Shown: piece by piece, positions 17,398-27,007 of the stretch | How positions within the stretch are numbered: the stretch's first letter is position 1 | Layout: each line of letters begins with the position of its first letter | Source: CBDCVY01 sp965223245 | GTDB lineage: Bacteria > Nitrospinota > Nitrospinia > Nitrospinales > Nitrospinaceae | Length of the DNA: 64,000 nucleotides | NCBI GenBank assembly: GCA_965223245.1 | Contig: CBDCVY010000013.1 | Location: 2,542,001 to 2,606,000 of the forward strand | Direction of reading: 5' to 3' | Made by a program: the position numbers and the translations under genes | Notes under the pieces: generated by a model | The model's input: the letters and a program-made list of their open reading frames with translations, nothing else | Told to the model about the DNA's origin: nothing | The model's database searches: none

Positions 17398-20358
17398 ATG
17401 GAACAGAGACAGGACTATCATTCCTATTGCAAACCCAAACTCGCTGAACTATTGTCCGCGCTCAAGCTGGATATATGCGCCAAGTCTGCGAAGGGAAATT
17501 ATATTCAGGACGAATCCAATCATCAATACCTTGACCTGGTCAGTGGTTTTGGCTCAGCGATTCTAGGCCACAACCCTCCGGAGATTGTTAAAACCGCTAC
17601 GGATTCTTTGCAAAACAATCTTCCTATTAATGTTCAGGGAACGGTGCGCAGCTCTTCCGCCAAGCTTGCGAAACGGTTGAATGAATTATTGCCAACGAAC
17701 AGCGAAGCGTACTGCGTTAATTTTTCCAACAGTGGAACTGAAAGTATCGAAGCGGCCATCAAGCATGCGTACAAAGTTCATTTTGAAAAAGTCCAACGCA
17801 AATATGAACACCTGAGTCGCATGCTGAACGATTTTTACTATAAAGTCGAAAACATGCCGGACCGCCCGGAAATACCCGGAAAGAACAAGAGCCTGGTAGA
17901 TTTCCGTGATGACCTGGATGAATACAATTTAGAACAGTTCGAAACGTTTCAAAATAATCCGGTCATGATCGGTTTTAAAGGAGGGTTTCACGGAAAAACC
18001 ATGTCCAGCCTGAAAGTCACTTTTAACAAATCGTTCCGCGAAATTTTTGAAGGGTTGTCTTCCATTAAACCGGTCTTTATCGATCCCAAAACTCCCGAAC
18101 GCATCCGGGAAATTCGAGACGAGCAAACCTGTCTGTTTCTTTATCCTGAATTGGTTGGAAACAAAATTGAAATTCGTACGACCAAAATCACTAAAGTGAT
18201 CGGTCTGATTTTCGAGATCATCATGGGGGAAGGCGGAATCATTCCATTGAGTGATCGCACTCTGGAATTTTTAGCCCACGAACACAAGAATCTCGAAATC
18301 CCTTACATCATTGATGAAATCCAAACCGGTTGTGGCCGTACCGGCCAGGTATTCGGTTTTGCAGATACGCCGCTTGCAACAATTTCACCGGAATACATCA
18401 CACTCAGCAAAGCGCTCGGTGGTGGCATTTCTAAAATCGGCGCCACTTTGATTCGTAAAAATATTTATGAGCATGACTTTGGAATTTTACACACGTCCAC
18501 ATTTGGCGAAGATGATTTATCCAGCGAAGTGGCTTTAAAAACTCTGAACTTGTTAACGGAAAATAATAACGCCCAGTTAAAAGATGTTAAGGCAAAGGGC
18601 CAAACCATTATAGACGAACTCCGGGCTCTGCAAAGTGAGTATCCGGAAATTATAAAAGACGTGCGCGGCCGTGGGTTAATGATTGGTCTGGAGTTTACGA
18701 CGCTGGAAGACCGCTCTCCGTTTTTTCGAGCTTCAGGGAAACAAGGCGTACTTTCACTTTTAATCGCCAGCTATTTATTGCACCACCATCATATTCGCGT
18801 ACTGGCTCCTTTAACCAATATGCTGAAGGGCAATCCCGGTAAAATCCGGTTGTCCATTATTCGGATTCAACCTCCGCTCACAATCACTAACGAAGAAATT
18901 CAGAAACTGATTTTCGGGTTAAGAGAGGTTTGCAATATTATTCAAAATAATAATGAGTATTGTTTGATCGGACATCTGATCGGCGCATCCCTGAGTTCTG
19001 AAGAACGTCAAAACTGTGCTTCCTTTGAAGCTTACTGGCCCATCGTCGATCAACCACGGCCAATGGATGCACGTGCCGGGTTTGTGGTCAATCCGACCAA
19101 TCTAAATGTTCTCGCAGAATATTACTTCCCATCGTTCAAAGAATATTCCTGGGAAAAGAAAAGTTTATTGAATTGGTGGAATTGCGTCAGCCGATTTCTG
19201 GAGCCGGTTCACATCAGAAATGAATACATCACTTCTAATGAGTTCACCATCCAGCTCAGTCTGGTTTTTGTTCCATACCTTCCTGAGTATATTAACGCGA
19301 ACAGAAAGGACCGTATTTTAGCGAAGGAAATGACCGACAAGGTCCAGGATGCGGTGACGGTGGCGCGTGAACTAGGCGATGACAATATTCCTGTTTCCAT
19401 TGTCGGGCTGGGAGGCTACACCTCCACCATCACTAAAAATGCGTTAACGATCAATGATTATGAAATTCCGGTCACCACGGGAAATGCTTATACCACAGGC
19501 CTTGCAATACAAGGCGTGATTTACGCGGCGCAGGAGAAAAACATCGATATGAGCCAAGCGAAACTGGCTGTGGTCGGTGCCGGCGGAAACATTGGGTCTA
19601 TATTAGCTCAAATTTTAATTCCGCGAGTGAATCAACTGGTATTAATCGGAAGCCAAAAGCCAGGCAGCGTGGAACGTCTACAAAAAACGCGTCAGTTATG
19701 CCTGAAGGAATTATTGAAGAACATCCGGGCGGAAAAACATTCCGGACAAAGTTTTGAAAATACACAAATCCGGGGAGTGGGTTACCAGATTTATGAATAC
19801 CTGGAGCGGAATAACTCCGAAACCACTGAAGCCATTAAAGACGGATTGGTCCGCGATACTATTACACCAGATCAAATGGAAGCGTTTGAAAAAGAGTTAT
19901 TCGATGAGTCTTCCGGAATACGATTTGACCTATCGACTTCCATTCAAGATTCCTACGATTGCGATATTATTATTTTATCGACCAACTCGGAGAATCCGGA
20001 TCTCATCAAGCCGGAATTTTACAAACACAATGCCATCTTATGTTGTGTTTCTTTACCTTCGAATCTCAGTAAAAACTTTAAGAACACAAACGGTCAGTTA
20101 GCTTTTGACGGAAGTCTGGCGCGGCTGCCCGAAGGATCGGAAATCAACTTCGTCGGGTTGCCTAAACAAGGTTTGTCCTTCGGCTGTTTATCAGAAACAT
20201 TGGTTCTCGCTTTCGAAGGCCATAATCATTCCTTCAGTAAAGGAGAAATCCAATCGAAACAGGTTTACGAGATTATGGAGAAAGGTCTCTTAAACGGCTT
20301 CGACCTGGGAAGTTTAAAGTTTAACGAAAAGGTACTACTGGAAAGAAGTCCTCATTAA
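17398..20358 (+). CDS. Class III aminotransferase fused to acyl-ACP-reductase-like domain
   Basis: 986 residues in two enzyme modules. Residues about 10-500 form a PLP aminotransferase with NFSNSGTESIEAAIKHA, GFHGKTMSSLKVT, IDEIQTGCGRTGQ and the Schiff-base Lys (about K338) in LSKALGGG. Residues about 525-985 resemble cyanobacterial long-chain acyl-ACP reductase: LIGHLIGA, VGLGGYTSTITKN, TTGNAYTT, the Rossmann motif VVGAGGNIGS (about 725) and a Cys (about C930) in FGCLSETLVLAFE, where that family has its catalytic Cys. The inferred reaction is an acyl thioester reduced to an aldehyde and then transaminated to a long-chain amine. The ATG starts right at the FAAL stop. Each half is well supported, but the combined product is inference. 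Confidence 0.88.
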   Translation: MEQRQDYHSYCKPKLAELLSALKLDICAKSAKGNYIQDESNHQYLDLVSGFGSAILGHNPPEIVKTATDSLQNNLPINVQGTVRSSSAKLAKRLNELLPTNSEAYCVNFSNSGTESIEAAIKHAYKVHFEKVQRKYEHLSRMLNDFYYKVENMPDRPEIPGKNKSLVDFRDDLDEYNLEQFETFQNNPVMIGFKGGFHGKTMSSLKVTFNKSFREIFEGLSSIKPVFIDPKTPERIREIRDEQTCLFLYPELVGNKIEIRTTKITKVIGLIFEIIMGEGGIIPLSDRTLEFLAHEHKNLEIPYIIDEIQTGCGRTGQVFGFADTPLATISPEYITLSKALGGGISKIGATLIRKNIYEHDFGILHTSTFGEDDLSSEVALKTLNLLTENNNAQLKDVKAKGQTIIDELRALQSEYPEIIKDVRGRGLMIGLEFTTLEDRSPFFRASGKQGVLSLLIASYLLHHHHIRVLAPLTNMLKGNPGKIRLSIIRIQPPLTITNEEIQKLIFGLREVCNIIQNNNEYCLIGHLIGASLSSEERQNCASFEAYWPIVDQPRPMDARAGFVVNPTNLNVLAEYYFPSFKEYSWEKKSLLNWWNCVSRFLEPVHIRNEYITSNEFTIQLSLVFVPYLPEYINANRKDRILAKEMTDKVQDAVTVARELGDDNIPVSIVGLGGYTSTITKNALTINDYEIPVTTGNAYTTGLAIQGVIYAAQEKNIDMSQAKLAVVGAGGNIGSILAQILIPRVNQLVLIGSQKPGSVERLQKTRQLCLKELLKNIRAEKHSGQSFENTQIRGVGYQIYEYLERNNSETTEAIKDGLVRDTITPDQMEAFEKELFDESSGIRFDLSTSIQDSYDCDIIILSTNSENPDLIKPEFYKHNAILCCVSLPSNLSKNFKNTNGQLAFDGSLARLPEGSEINFVGLPKQGLSFGCLSETLVLAFEGHNHSFSKGEIQSKQVYEIMEKGLLNGFDLGSLKFNEKVLLERSPH

Positions 20359-20381
20359 TCATTTTTTTCAACGGAATTGTC

Positions 20382-22226
20382 ATGTTTGATTTTAACGCAA
20401 AGCGAAAAGAAACCACATTTAAGGCCTACAGCTCCATTAACAGTGTGGCTGACATTATTGAAAATCAGTTGCCGGCTTATGGCAACCGAGATGTTCTGCG
20501 GTTTGACCTGGGCAAACATTATGGAAGCCTGACCTTTGATGTTTATTTAAATTATCTCAAAGCCATGATCCAGTTTTTTACGCGGAACCATATCGAACAG
20601 AAAGTCATCAGCACGTTTTGCAAGAACCGCATTGAATGGGACATGATAGGAATGGCTTCATTCTACCGGGCCAATGCCTTATTTCCGCTGGATACCAAAA
20701 CGAATTTGGTAGAACTCGAGCATCTGCTCAAGCTGAATACGCCGGATTATATGCTGGTCGCAAAAGCTCAATTGCCCAAAATGCGCGAGTTGAAGGCTAA
20801 ACTCAATCTTAAAACTATTTTCATCGTGGCGGATTTGCTGGATGTCTTCGAAGATTTGAATTGTGAAGATGTGGATATCGCGCCGGATGAAATTAAAGTA
20901 TCCGGCATATTTTCTGAATATAATATGGACCAACCGGTCCAGAAAAGCACTCTACTGGATGATCCCAATACGATCCTCGGTCACTACCCGACTTCCGGAA
21001 CCACCAGCTTGCCGAAAATCGTAGCGATCTCTCACGGCAATATCATTGCAGAAGTCAATGAAGCGGTCGATGTCATCAACTTAAGACACAATGAAGATTT
21101 GCTGAACATTGGGCCTTATACGCATATTGCAACATTAGTGGAATTTTTGGTAACGAAAACCCGTGGGTTTTGTGTCACTTATTTCACACGCGAACCCGAC
21201 GACGATGACGTTTTGGAAGATGAAATCAAAAAATTAAAAGCTCAAGGTGTCCGCATCAAAGCCTTAATGGCCGTGCCCAAGTTTTGGATTTACTTAATGA
21301 AAGAAGTGCTGGAAGAAATGAAAAACAAACCGGTCCTGCACGAGTTATATAAACATTTGATCTCCATCGAAAAAAGCGGCAAGCTTTACGACATTGGAAC
21401 TTTAGATAAAGCCAAGCTCGCGGCCACGCGTATCTTGTTGCGCAATAAAATGGGCGGCTACTTTAGTTACGGGATTTCTTCTTCCATGAAACTGGATGGA
21501 GCCATCGTTGAAATTTTCGGAAAACTGGGGATTACGGTCATTGATATTTATGGCGCCACCGAGTGTGCCGGTATCATCTCCCGCAACCGATTGGACGATC
21601 TCAATCCCGGATCCTGCGGGCGTATCATTAAACCTTTGGAACACCGGTTGGTGGATCGCAGAATCATTCCCGGTATTAATAAACCGGTAGGTTATTTGGA
21701 AGTAAAAGGACCAACCGTGGCACCCACTTACCTGGGAGAATCGTCCGGGCTTTTATTGAGCGATGACGGATTTTATTCTACCGGAGATTTGTGCTGGGTG
21801 GATGACCAGGGCTGGCTCCATATAGTGGGCCGGGAAAAGGAACTCACACTTTGGAAGGATGGCTCATATATTGATCCGCAATATTTATCCAACCTGATGG
21901 TGCGAAGTATTTATGTCAAAGACGCGATGGTGACTCAGGTGAACCCTGAGGATGATTTTCTCAGCGTTTTTGTTTTTCCGGATGAAAAACGTTTTCGCAA
22001 AGATCCCAAGACTAAAAAGCAAATTGAGACCGGATTAAACTGGGACACCGCGTTGCGCCACAGAATTGAGGAGGCAATCGATTATACACAGTCCGTAGCA
22101 AAAGTTACCGCCAGGCTGAGTAAGGATCATATTTTCATTTTGCCTAAAAAGTTAGAACGTACGCCAACGCATAAAATAAAATTTATTTTTGAACGTCAAC
22201 GAATCCATTTAGCGCGTCCTATTTAA
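20382..22226 (+). CDS. AMP-dependent acyl ligase, second in the lipid cluster
   Basis: A 614-residue adenylate-forming enzyme, distinct from the FAAL at 15604. Its phosphate loop is HYPTSGTTSLPKIVAISHGN (about residues 202-221). Later motifs are IDIYGATECAGIIS, YSTGDLCWVDDQGWLHIVG and a C-terminal Lys-containing segment (PKKLERTPTHKIKFIFERQ). The N terminus (INSVADIIENQLPAYGNRDVL) is like long-chain acyl-CoA ligases of the FadD type. It may supply a second acyl group, or activate the acid substrate of the reductase module. It starts 24 bases after the fusion gene, so it is very likely in the same operon. Confidence 0.85.
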   Translation: MFDFNAKRKETTFKAYSSINSVADIIENQLPAYGNRDVLRFDLGKHYGSLTFDVYLNYLKAMIQFFTRNHIEQKVISTFCKNRIEWDMIGMASFYRANALFPLDTKTNLVELEHLLKLNTPDYMLVAKAQLPKMRELKAKLNLKTIFIVADLLDVFEDLNCEDVDIAPDEIKVSGIFSEYNMDQPVQKSTLLDDPNTILGHYPTSGTTSLPKIVAISHGNIIAEVNEAVDVINLRHNEDLLNIGPYTHIATLVEFLVTKTRGFCVTYFTREPDDDDVLEDEIKKLKAQGVRIKALMAVPKFWIYLMKEVLEEMKNKPVLHELYKHLISIEKSGKLYDIGTLDKAKLAATRILLRNKMGGYFSYGISSSMKLDGAIVEIFGKLGITVIDIYGATECAGIISRNRLDDLNPGSCGRIIKPLEHRLVDRRIIPGINKPVGYLEVKGPTVAPTYLGESSGLLLSDDGFYSTGDLCWVDDQGWLHIVGREKELTLWKDGSYIDPQYLSNLMVRSIYVKDAMVTQVNPEDDFLSVFVFPDEKRFRKDPKTKKQIETGLNWDTALRHRIEEAIDYTQSVAKVTARLSKDHIFILPKKLERTPTHKIKFIFERQRIHLARPI

Positions 22227-22261
22227 GTGCTAATAAAACCTTTTTAAATACATAACTTATC

Positions 22262-23059
22262 ATGAAAACAAAAATCAATTTTATCTTAATGGCATTTTTT
22301 CTCATTCTTCCTTTGACTGTCACCCAGGCTTTTGCAAAGAACAGTTCTGACAAGGGGAATCAAGTGGTCCGGGCCGTGGACAACCACGAGGCCGGCTATA
22401 TCAATATGAGATCGGATGTCACCATGATTCTGGAAGACAAACAAGGGAAAACACGCAAACGGTTTTTTAAATATACGATGCTGGAATCCGACCCCCTGGG
22501 CGACCAAAGAAAATTTGTCTTTGAACGCCCGCGTGATATTAAGGGCACGGCAGTACTGATCCACTCCAAGGTCGTTGAAGATGATGCGCAATGGATTTTC
22601 CTCCCTGCGTTTAAACGAGTCAAACGAATCTCCAGCACCAACAAAAGCACTCCTTTCATGGGAAGCGAGTTCAGTTACGAAGATTTATCTTCTCAAGAGT
22701 TGGAGAAATATGATAACCGGTATGTCAGCAGTGAGGAATGCGACGGCAAAGAATGCGACGTAATTGAACGCGTTCCTAATTTTCCGCACTCGCTTTACAG
22801 TAAACTGGTGGTCTATGTAGACAAAAAAGATAACCGCTATCGAAAAATTATTTACTTTGATAAAAAAGGAAAAAAGATTAAAACACAAACACTGAGTGAT
22901 TATAAATTGTATTCTGACCGTTACTTGCTGCCCAACAAATTGGTGATGATTAACCATAAGAATGGAAAGAAAACCACCATGCTTTGGGAAGATATCAAGT
23001 TAAAGACGAATATCGTGAAAAGACATTTTAATGTATCTGCTTTGAAGCGATCACATTAA
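22262..23059 (+). CDS. LolA-like outer-membrane lipoprotein-sorting protein
   Basis: 265 residues with a signal peptide (MKTKINFILMAFFLILPLTVTQAFA) and the pattern of the LolA-like domain that accompanies RND/MMPL exporters (PF17131 type). Motifs are NMRSDVTMILEDKQGKTRKR, GTAVLIHSKVVEDDAQWIFL, PAFKRVKRISSTNKSTPFMG and SEFSYEDLSSQELEKYDNR. Such proteins form a half-barrel in the periplasm that probably carries a lipid from the inner-membrane exporter. It is the fourth gene of the cluster, 35 bases after the ligase, and the matching MMPL exporter follows at 23892. It should move the product made by the upstream enzymes. Confidence 0.88.
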   Translation: MKTKINFILMAFFLILPLTVTQAFAKNSSDKGNQVVRAVDNHEAGYINMRSDVTMILEDKQGKTRKRFFKYTMLESDPLGDQRKFVFERPRDIKGTAVLIHSKVVEDDAQWIFLPAFKRVKRISSTNKSTPFMGSEFSYEDLSSQELEKYDNRYVSSEECDGKECDVIERVPNFPHSLYSKLVVYVDKKDNRYRKIIYFDKKGKKIKTQTLSDYKLYSDRYLLPNKLVMINHKNGKKTTMLWEDIKLKTNIVKRHFNVSALKRSH

Positions 23060-23091
23060 CAAGGAAGCAGATGTGCTCCTTCTTTTTAAAA

Positions 23092-23818
23092 GAGACCTTT
23101 GCATAAGTAGAAGTTTTGAATAAAACACAAAAAACATTAAAAGAGGAAGTTGATGTTCGCCCTCTTTCCCAATCTAGCGATTGGAAGCAAGAAAAATATT
23201 CGAAAAGTTTCTAATGATTCTGTCATCTCAGAAATTTACCGAGAATGAATTTTACAAGCAGGCGTTGGCCTGCGGGTCAGGGTGATTGACCACTGGCCGT
23301 GGAGGCAGAATTAATTTGCGATGATCGACGGGGAGCGCAGAATCTTAAGAACCTTTTCAAAAAGTTGAGTTTGCCTTTAGAAGAAATTGCAAAATAGAAG
23401 TCGATGTATTCCCTCTTTCCTAAAGAGGGGTAGGGTGATTCACCTTTTCAGGGGTTTTTCTTTTCATATAAATAAAAATCAGGAAAAGGAAAAATCCCCC
23501 CAGCCCCCTTCATGAAAGGGGGAGCACATGGGTCGCCTCTTAAAGTTTATTGTGTTTTGTTCAATAGCTACTGTTACGCAAAAGTCTTATTAAAACCTTT
23601 TCTAAAGTAAAGATTGCCTTTAGAAAAAGATGTTAAAAGGAAAGCCGATGTGCCCCCTCTTTTCCAACCTGGCGGTTGGAGGCAAAAGGGATTTTCAGAA
23701 GTTGATGGATAGATAAACTGAAATGAACTTTAGGAAATTCTTGCTTCCTCCAGGCGTTGCCTGGCGGGGGGATTGACAATCAGGGCTTTTCCAAATTTCT
23801 TGCTTATGCAAAGGTCTC
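23092..23818. repeat. Composite MITE-like element with perfect 16-bp terminal inverted repeats (copy F)
   Basis: Ends at 23092-23107 (GAGACCTTTGCATAAG) and 23803-23818 (CTTATGCAAAGGTCTC) are perfect inverted copies. Between them are several nested modules: the CCCTCTTTCCTAAAGAGGG hairpin, CAGGCGTTGGCCTG hairpins, GGTGATTCACC, and an internal end GTTACGCAAAAGTC near 23574. The last 220 bases recur in inverted orientation at about 29755-29975. It has no coding capacity and separates the LolA-like gene from its MMPL partner. Confidence 0.75.
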
Positions 23819-23891
23819 CCTTTTAAAGGGGTCCGAGATAGTTTTTCTTATTTTCTTTTTATATGATTAACCTCGACCCGCGATACCAACT

Positions 23892-26192
23892 ATGTATATA
23901 ACTACACTCATCCGTTGGCGCAGAACAATATTGTTGATATGGGCTTGTGTTCTTTTGGCATTTGCCGGCGTCATAGTGAACAAACTGTTCTTATCGTCCG
24001 ATCCTTCCATTGATAATTCCGTCGGCATTTGGTTCAACAAAACCGATCCGGATTTAATCACCTACGAAAATTACAACGATACTTTTGGAGAAAAGGAATG
24101 GAGCATTTTACTTTTGCAAACGGATTCAATTTACAGCCCGGAGTTTTTATCGGACCTGGATTCCATCACGGAAAAAATCAGTGAACTCAGTAACGTCGTC
24201 AAGATCACCTCGATCACCAATGTTCGGGATAACTTTTTAACCGACGATGGCTCTCTGGATTACAGGCGGCTCTATTCGGATCAGGTGCCCAACGATTCGA
24301 AGGCGCTCCAGGAATTTCAAGATCAACTGAAACGCAATCCGATTTTCGAACGCAATTTGATATTGAAAAACGATGAGACGTCGACCGCACTGTTGATACA
24401 AAATGACAACTTTATCAATGACCCGTCCGAATACCGGATTCAATTGGTCAACGGCATCACGAATATAGTCAATGAACATGCCAGTATAAATAACTTTGCG
24501 CTGGCCGGAACCACCGTGGTCAACGCAGAACTCAACCGTGCGTCTAAACGCGACGTGTTTGTTTTTTACTCATTGATCACGGTTCTACTGACATTCATCG
24601 GTTTTTATATTTTAAAGAGCCTGCGCAATTTACTCGTGATGTATTCCGTTGTGGTCACCAGTTCCATTCCGGCAATGGGCATGTTGGCCGCCCTGAACAT
24701 TCCTTACAATATGATCACAGTGATGCTGCCCACAATTTTAATTGCGCTTTCGGTCGCAGGCGTCGTTCACATTATCACGGAGTTTCATCTTTCTCGTTTT
24801 GAACAGACGAGTGAGGCGGCTATCGCCACAACCTTGAGCCGACTGCTCAAACCCACTGTCTGGACTACGGTAACGACTATTGCAGGATTCAGTTCCTTCA
24901 CCACCAGTAATGTATTTCCCGTTTTTCAGTTGGGCTTGTTCTCAGCGGTGGGGTTGTTCCTGGCGGGTGTCGCTAATTTAGTGATCGCCCCTCTTCTATT
25001 GCTTATGCTTTGGCCGGATCGAATTCAATCCCCTGAGCTGTTCAAAAAACCAAACTCCCTGAACCGTTGGCATAACTCGAATGGTTTTCGCTTTGGAATT
25101 TTATTGTGTACGTTGATCCTTCTGCTGCCTGCTTTCAGCTTGCCGCGACTGGAAGTGGACACGAACTATATTAAATTTTTTTCGGAATCACATCCAACGT
25201 CTCAATCTTATGACCTGATTAAAAAAGTGGGGTTTGCGCAGAACCCGATTGTTTTGCAATTAAAATATTCAGACGATCTACCCTACTCCGCTTCCCAACA
25301 AATCCGGGGGACCGTGGCGTTTGAGAAAGCGCTTAAAGCGTTGCCGGAGGTCGTAAAAATTTTATCGGCCACCGACTTCCTAGAGGAAATCAATAAAGCG
25401 TTTAATGATAAAGAAGCGCAACCGCTGGACCGCTACAACAAAGCCCAGATCGAACAGTTGCTGTTATTGGGTGAACTCAGTGGCAATGATGATCTCTCGG
25501 ATTTTATTCTTTCGGGAGCCACCGATGTTCAGATTATTGTCATGACGCAATACATGAGTTCACGGGAACTGGATGCGTTTAAAGACAAACTGTTCAATTT
25601 GCAAAATCAATTGCTTCCTAAAGAAGTACATATGGATGTGACGGGAACCACCACCTTGTGGGCCAACATGGACACGCAAGTCAGCAACACTCAGTTTTAT
25701 TCTTTGTTGTTTATCACTTTATTCCTGCTGGTGCTGTTGCCGATGATTTTTGGTTCATTCACCTTAGGGATGATCGGGTTGGCAGTCAACATTTTACCGT
25801 TGGCGATTACGTTGGGTTGCATGGCGTTTCTCGATATCAAAATAAATATTGCAACGGCACTCATTGGCGGGATTTCGTTGGGGGTGGTGGTGGATGACAC
25901 CATTCACTTTATTTCCCGAATCATTCAAAATCAAAAAAGCGGACAAAGCATCGCCGAGGCAGTGGAAAACTCAATTCAAACCATTGGTAAAAGTATTATT
26001 TACACCACCCTGATTTTGATTGTCGGGTTTTCCTGTATGGCCTCTTCGAACTTTCTACCCAGCGCGCACTTTGGAATTTTTATTTCGCTATCCATCTTTC
26101 TCGCGTTGTTGTTAGATTTGTTTTGCGTCCCGGCACTTTTAAAATCGTTTCCGGAGCTCACAAAACGAAGAAACCTGGCCGAGCAGTCTTGA
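23892..26192 (+). CDS. MMPL/RND-superfamily lipid exporter
   Basis: A 766-residue inner-membrane protein with the two-fold RND layout. TM1 is at residues about 11-31, followed by a large periplasmic domain to about 220 and TM2-6 to about 375 (LITVLLTFIGFYILKSL, ILIALSVAGVVHIITEF). A second periplasmic domain and six more helices follow; GISLGVVVDDTIHFISR carries the acidic proton-relay type residues in the second half. The length and the nearby LolA-like gene fit the hopanoid/lipid exporters of this superfamily. No good Shine-Dalgarno precedes ATG 23892. The 830-bp repeat block before it may have split an older, tighter operon. Confidence 0.9.
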   Translation: MYITTLIRWRRTILLIWACVLLAFAGVIVNKLFLSSDPSIDNSVGIWFNKTDPDLITYENYNDTFGEKEWSILLLQTDSIYSPEFLSDLDSITEKISELSNVVKITSITNVRDNFLTDDGSLDYRRLYSDQVPNDSKALQEFQDQLKRNPIFERNLILKNDETSTALLIQNDNFINDPSEYRIQLVNGITNIVNEHASINNFALAGTTVVNAELNRASKRDVFVFYSLITVLLTFIGFYILKSLRNLLVMYSVVVTSSIPAMGMLAALNIPYNMITVMLPTILIALSVAGVVHIITEFHLSRFEQTSEAAIATTLSRLLKPTVWTTVTTIAGFSSFTTSNVFPVFQLGLFSAVGLFLAGVANLVIAPLLLLMLWPDRIQSPELFKKPNSLNRWHNSNGFRFGILLCTLILLLPAFSLPRLEVDTNYIKFFSESHPTSQSYDLIKKVGFAQNPIVLQLKYSDDLPYSASQQIRGTVAFEKALKALPEVVKILSATDFLEEINKAFNDKEAQPLDRYNKAQIEQLLLLGELSGNDDLSDFILSGATDVQIIVMTQYMSSRELDAFKDKLFNLQNQLLPKEVHMDVTGTTTLWANMDTQVSNTQFYSLLFITLFLLVLLPMIFGSFTLGMIGLAVNILPLAITLGCMAFLDIKINIATALIGGISLGVVVDDTIHFISRIIQNQKSGQSIAEAVENSIQTIGKSIIYTTLILIVGFSCMASSNFLPSAHFGIFISLSIFLALLLDLFCVPALLKSFPELTKRRNLAEQS

Positions 26193-26225
26193 TTTTTTTT
26201 TGGATTGATTTAAAAGCAGTCTCAC

Positions 26226-26556
26226 AAAGAGACTTTTGCATAACCAAGAAATTTAAACTCTCTTGGAGGTGAATCACCCAGACTCGCAGGTAAACGCCTG
26301 CGAGTAGCATTTAATTCTCGATGAGTTATAAAACATCGCCGGATCATCACAAAATTTTCGAAGATTACCATTGCCCCTCGCGACCAGTGAGTTACCTCCA
26401 ATCGCTAGATCGAGAAAAAAGGCTTTGCGTATTAGAATATGGAATGAAACACAATAAACTTAAAAAAGGGAACCCATGTTCGCCCTCTTTTCTAAAGAGG
26501 GTCGGGGTGATTCACCTCCAGGGGTTTTCTAATTTTATTACTTACGCAAGGATCTC
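26226..26556. repeat. Tandem MITE-like repeats, copy G
   Basis: Two adjoining copies. The first opens with GAGACTTTTGCATAACC, and the second runs from GGCTTTGCGTATTAG (26421) to CTTACGCAAGGATCTC (26556). Modules include GGAGGTGAATCACCC, the CTCGCAGGTAAACGCCTGCGAG hairpin and CCCTCTTTTCTAAAGAGGG. An 86-codon ORF crossing the block (26321-26581) is built from repeat sequence and is not accepted as a gene. Confidence 0.7.
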
Positions 26557-26577
26557 TATCATAAAGAGGAACTATTC

Positions 26578-27006
26578 ATGATTTTGGAAAATCAAATAGA
26601 CATTAACGCACCGCGGGACCGAGTCTGGAAAGTCACCATTGACGTTGAGTCCTGGCCGCAGTGGTCACCGGCTATGGAAAGTATTGTTCGCGAAGATAAA
26701 GGCGAGTTCAAAATCGGAAGCACCGCACTCATCAAACAAAAAATGATGCCCGAAACCCGGTGGGTGGTCACCAGTTGCACACCCCCGGAAAGTTTTTCAT
26801 GGAAAGCCAAGGTGCTGGGCATTGAAATGATCGCTACACATTTCCTCTTACCCCGTGAATCCGGCGTCACCAGTATGCTGCAATTGGAAATGGTCGGGGC
26901 CATGGCAACAATTTTAGGCCCGGCCATTAAAGACCAAGTCGCCAAAGCCCTTGCTGAAGAAAACCAGGGCCTCAAACAATTTTGCGAAGCTGGAGAAAAC
27001 AACTAA
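26578..27006 (+). CDS. SRPBCC (START/polyketide cyclase-like) family protein
   Basis: 142 residues forming a helix-grip lipid or hydrophobic-ligand pocket, cytosolic. It begins with the family signature: MILENQIDINAPRDRVWKVT, then DVESWPQWSPAMESIV. It continues with FKIGSTALIKQKMMPETRW, and ends with a long helix (PAIKDQVAKALAEENQGLKQ). ATG 26578 follows AAGAGGAACTATTC. It lies 385 bases after the MMPL exporter in the same direction, so it may belong functionally to the lipid cluster. Function cannot be specified from the fold. Confidence 0.85.
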   Translation: MILENQIDINAPRDRVWKVTIDVESWPQWSPAMESIVREDKGEFKIGSTALIKQKMMPETRWVVTSCTPPESFSWKAKVLGIEMIATHFLLPRESGVTSMLQLEMVGAMATILGPAIKDQVAKALAEENQGLKQFCEAGENN

Positions 27007-27007
27007 A

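Noticed and set aside
23092..23818. Repeat block as an insertion sequence
   Set aside because: No transposase ORF inside; only inverted ends and hairpins, so it is called MITE-like.
26321..26581. 86-codon + strand ORF between the MMPL and SRPBCC genes
   Set aside because: Composed of MITE-like repeat modules, overlaps the SRPBCC start, no family-like pattern.
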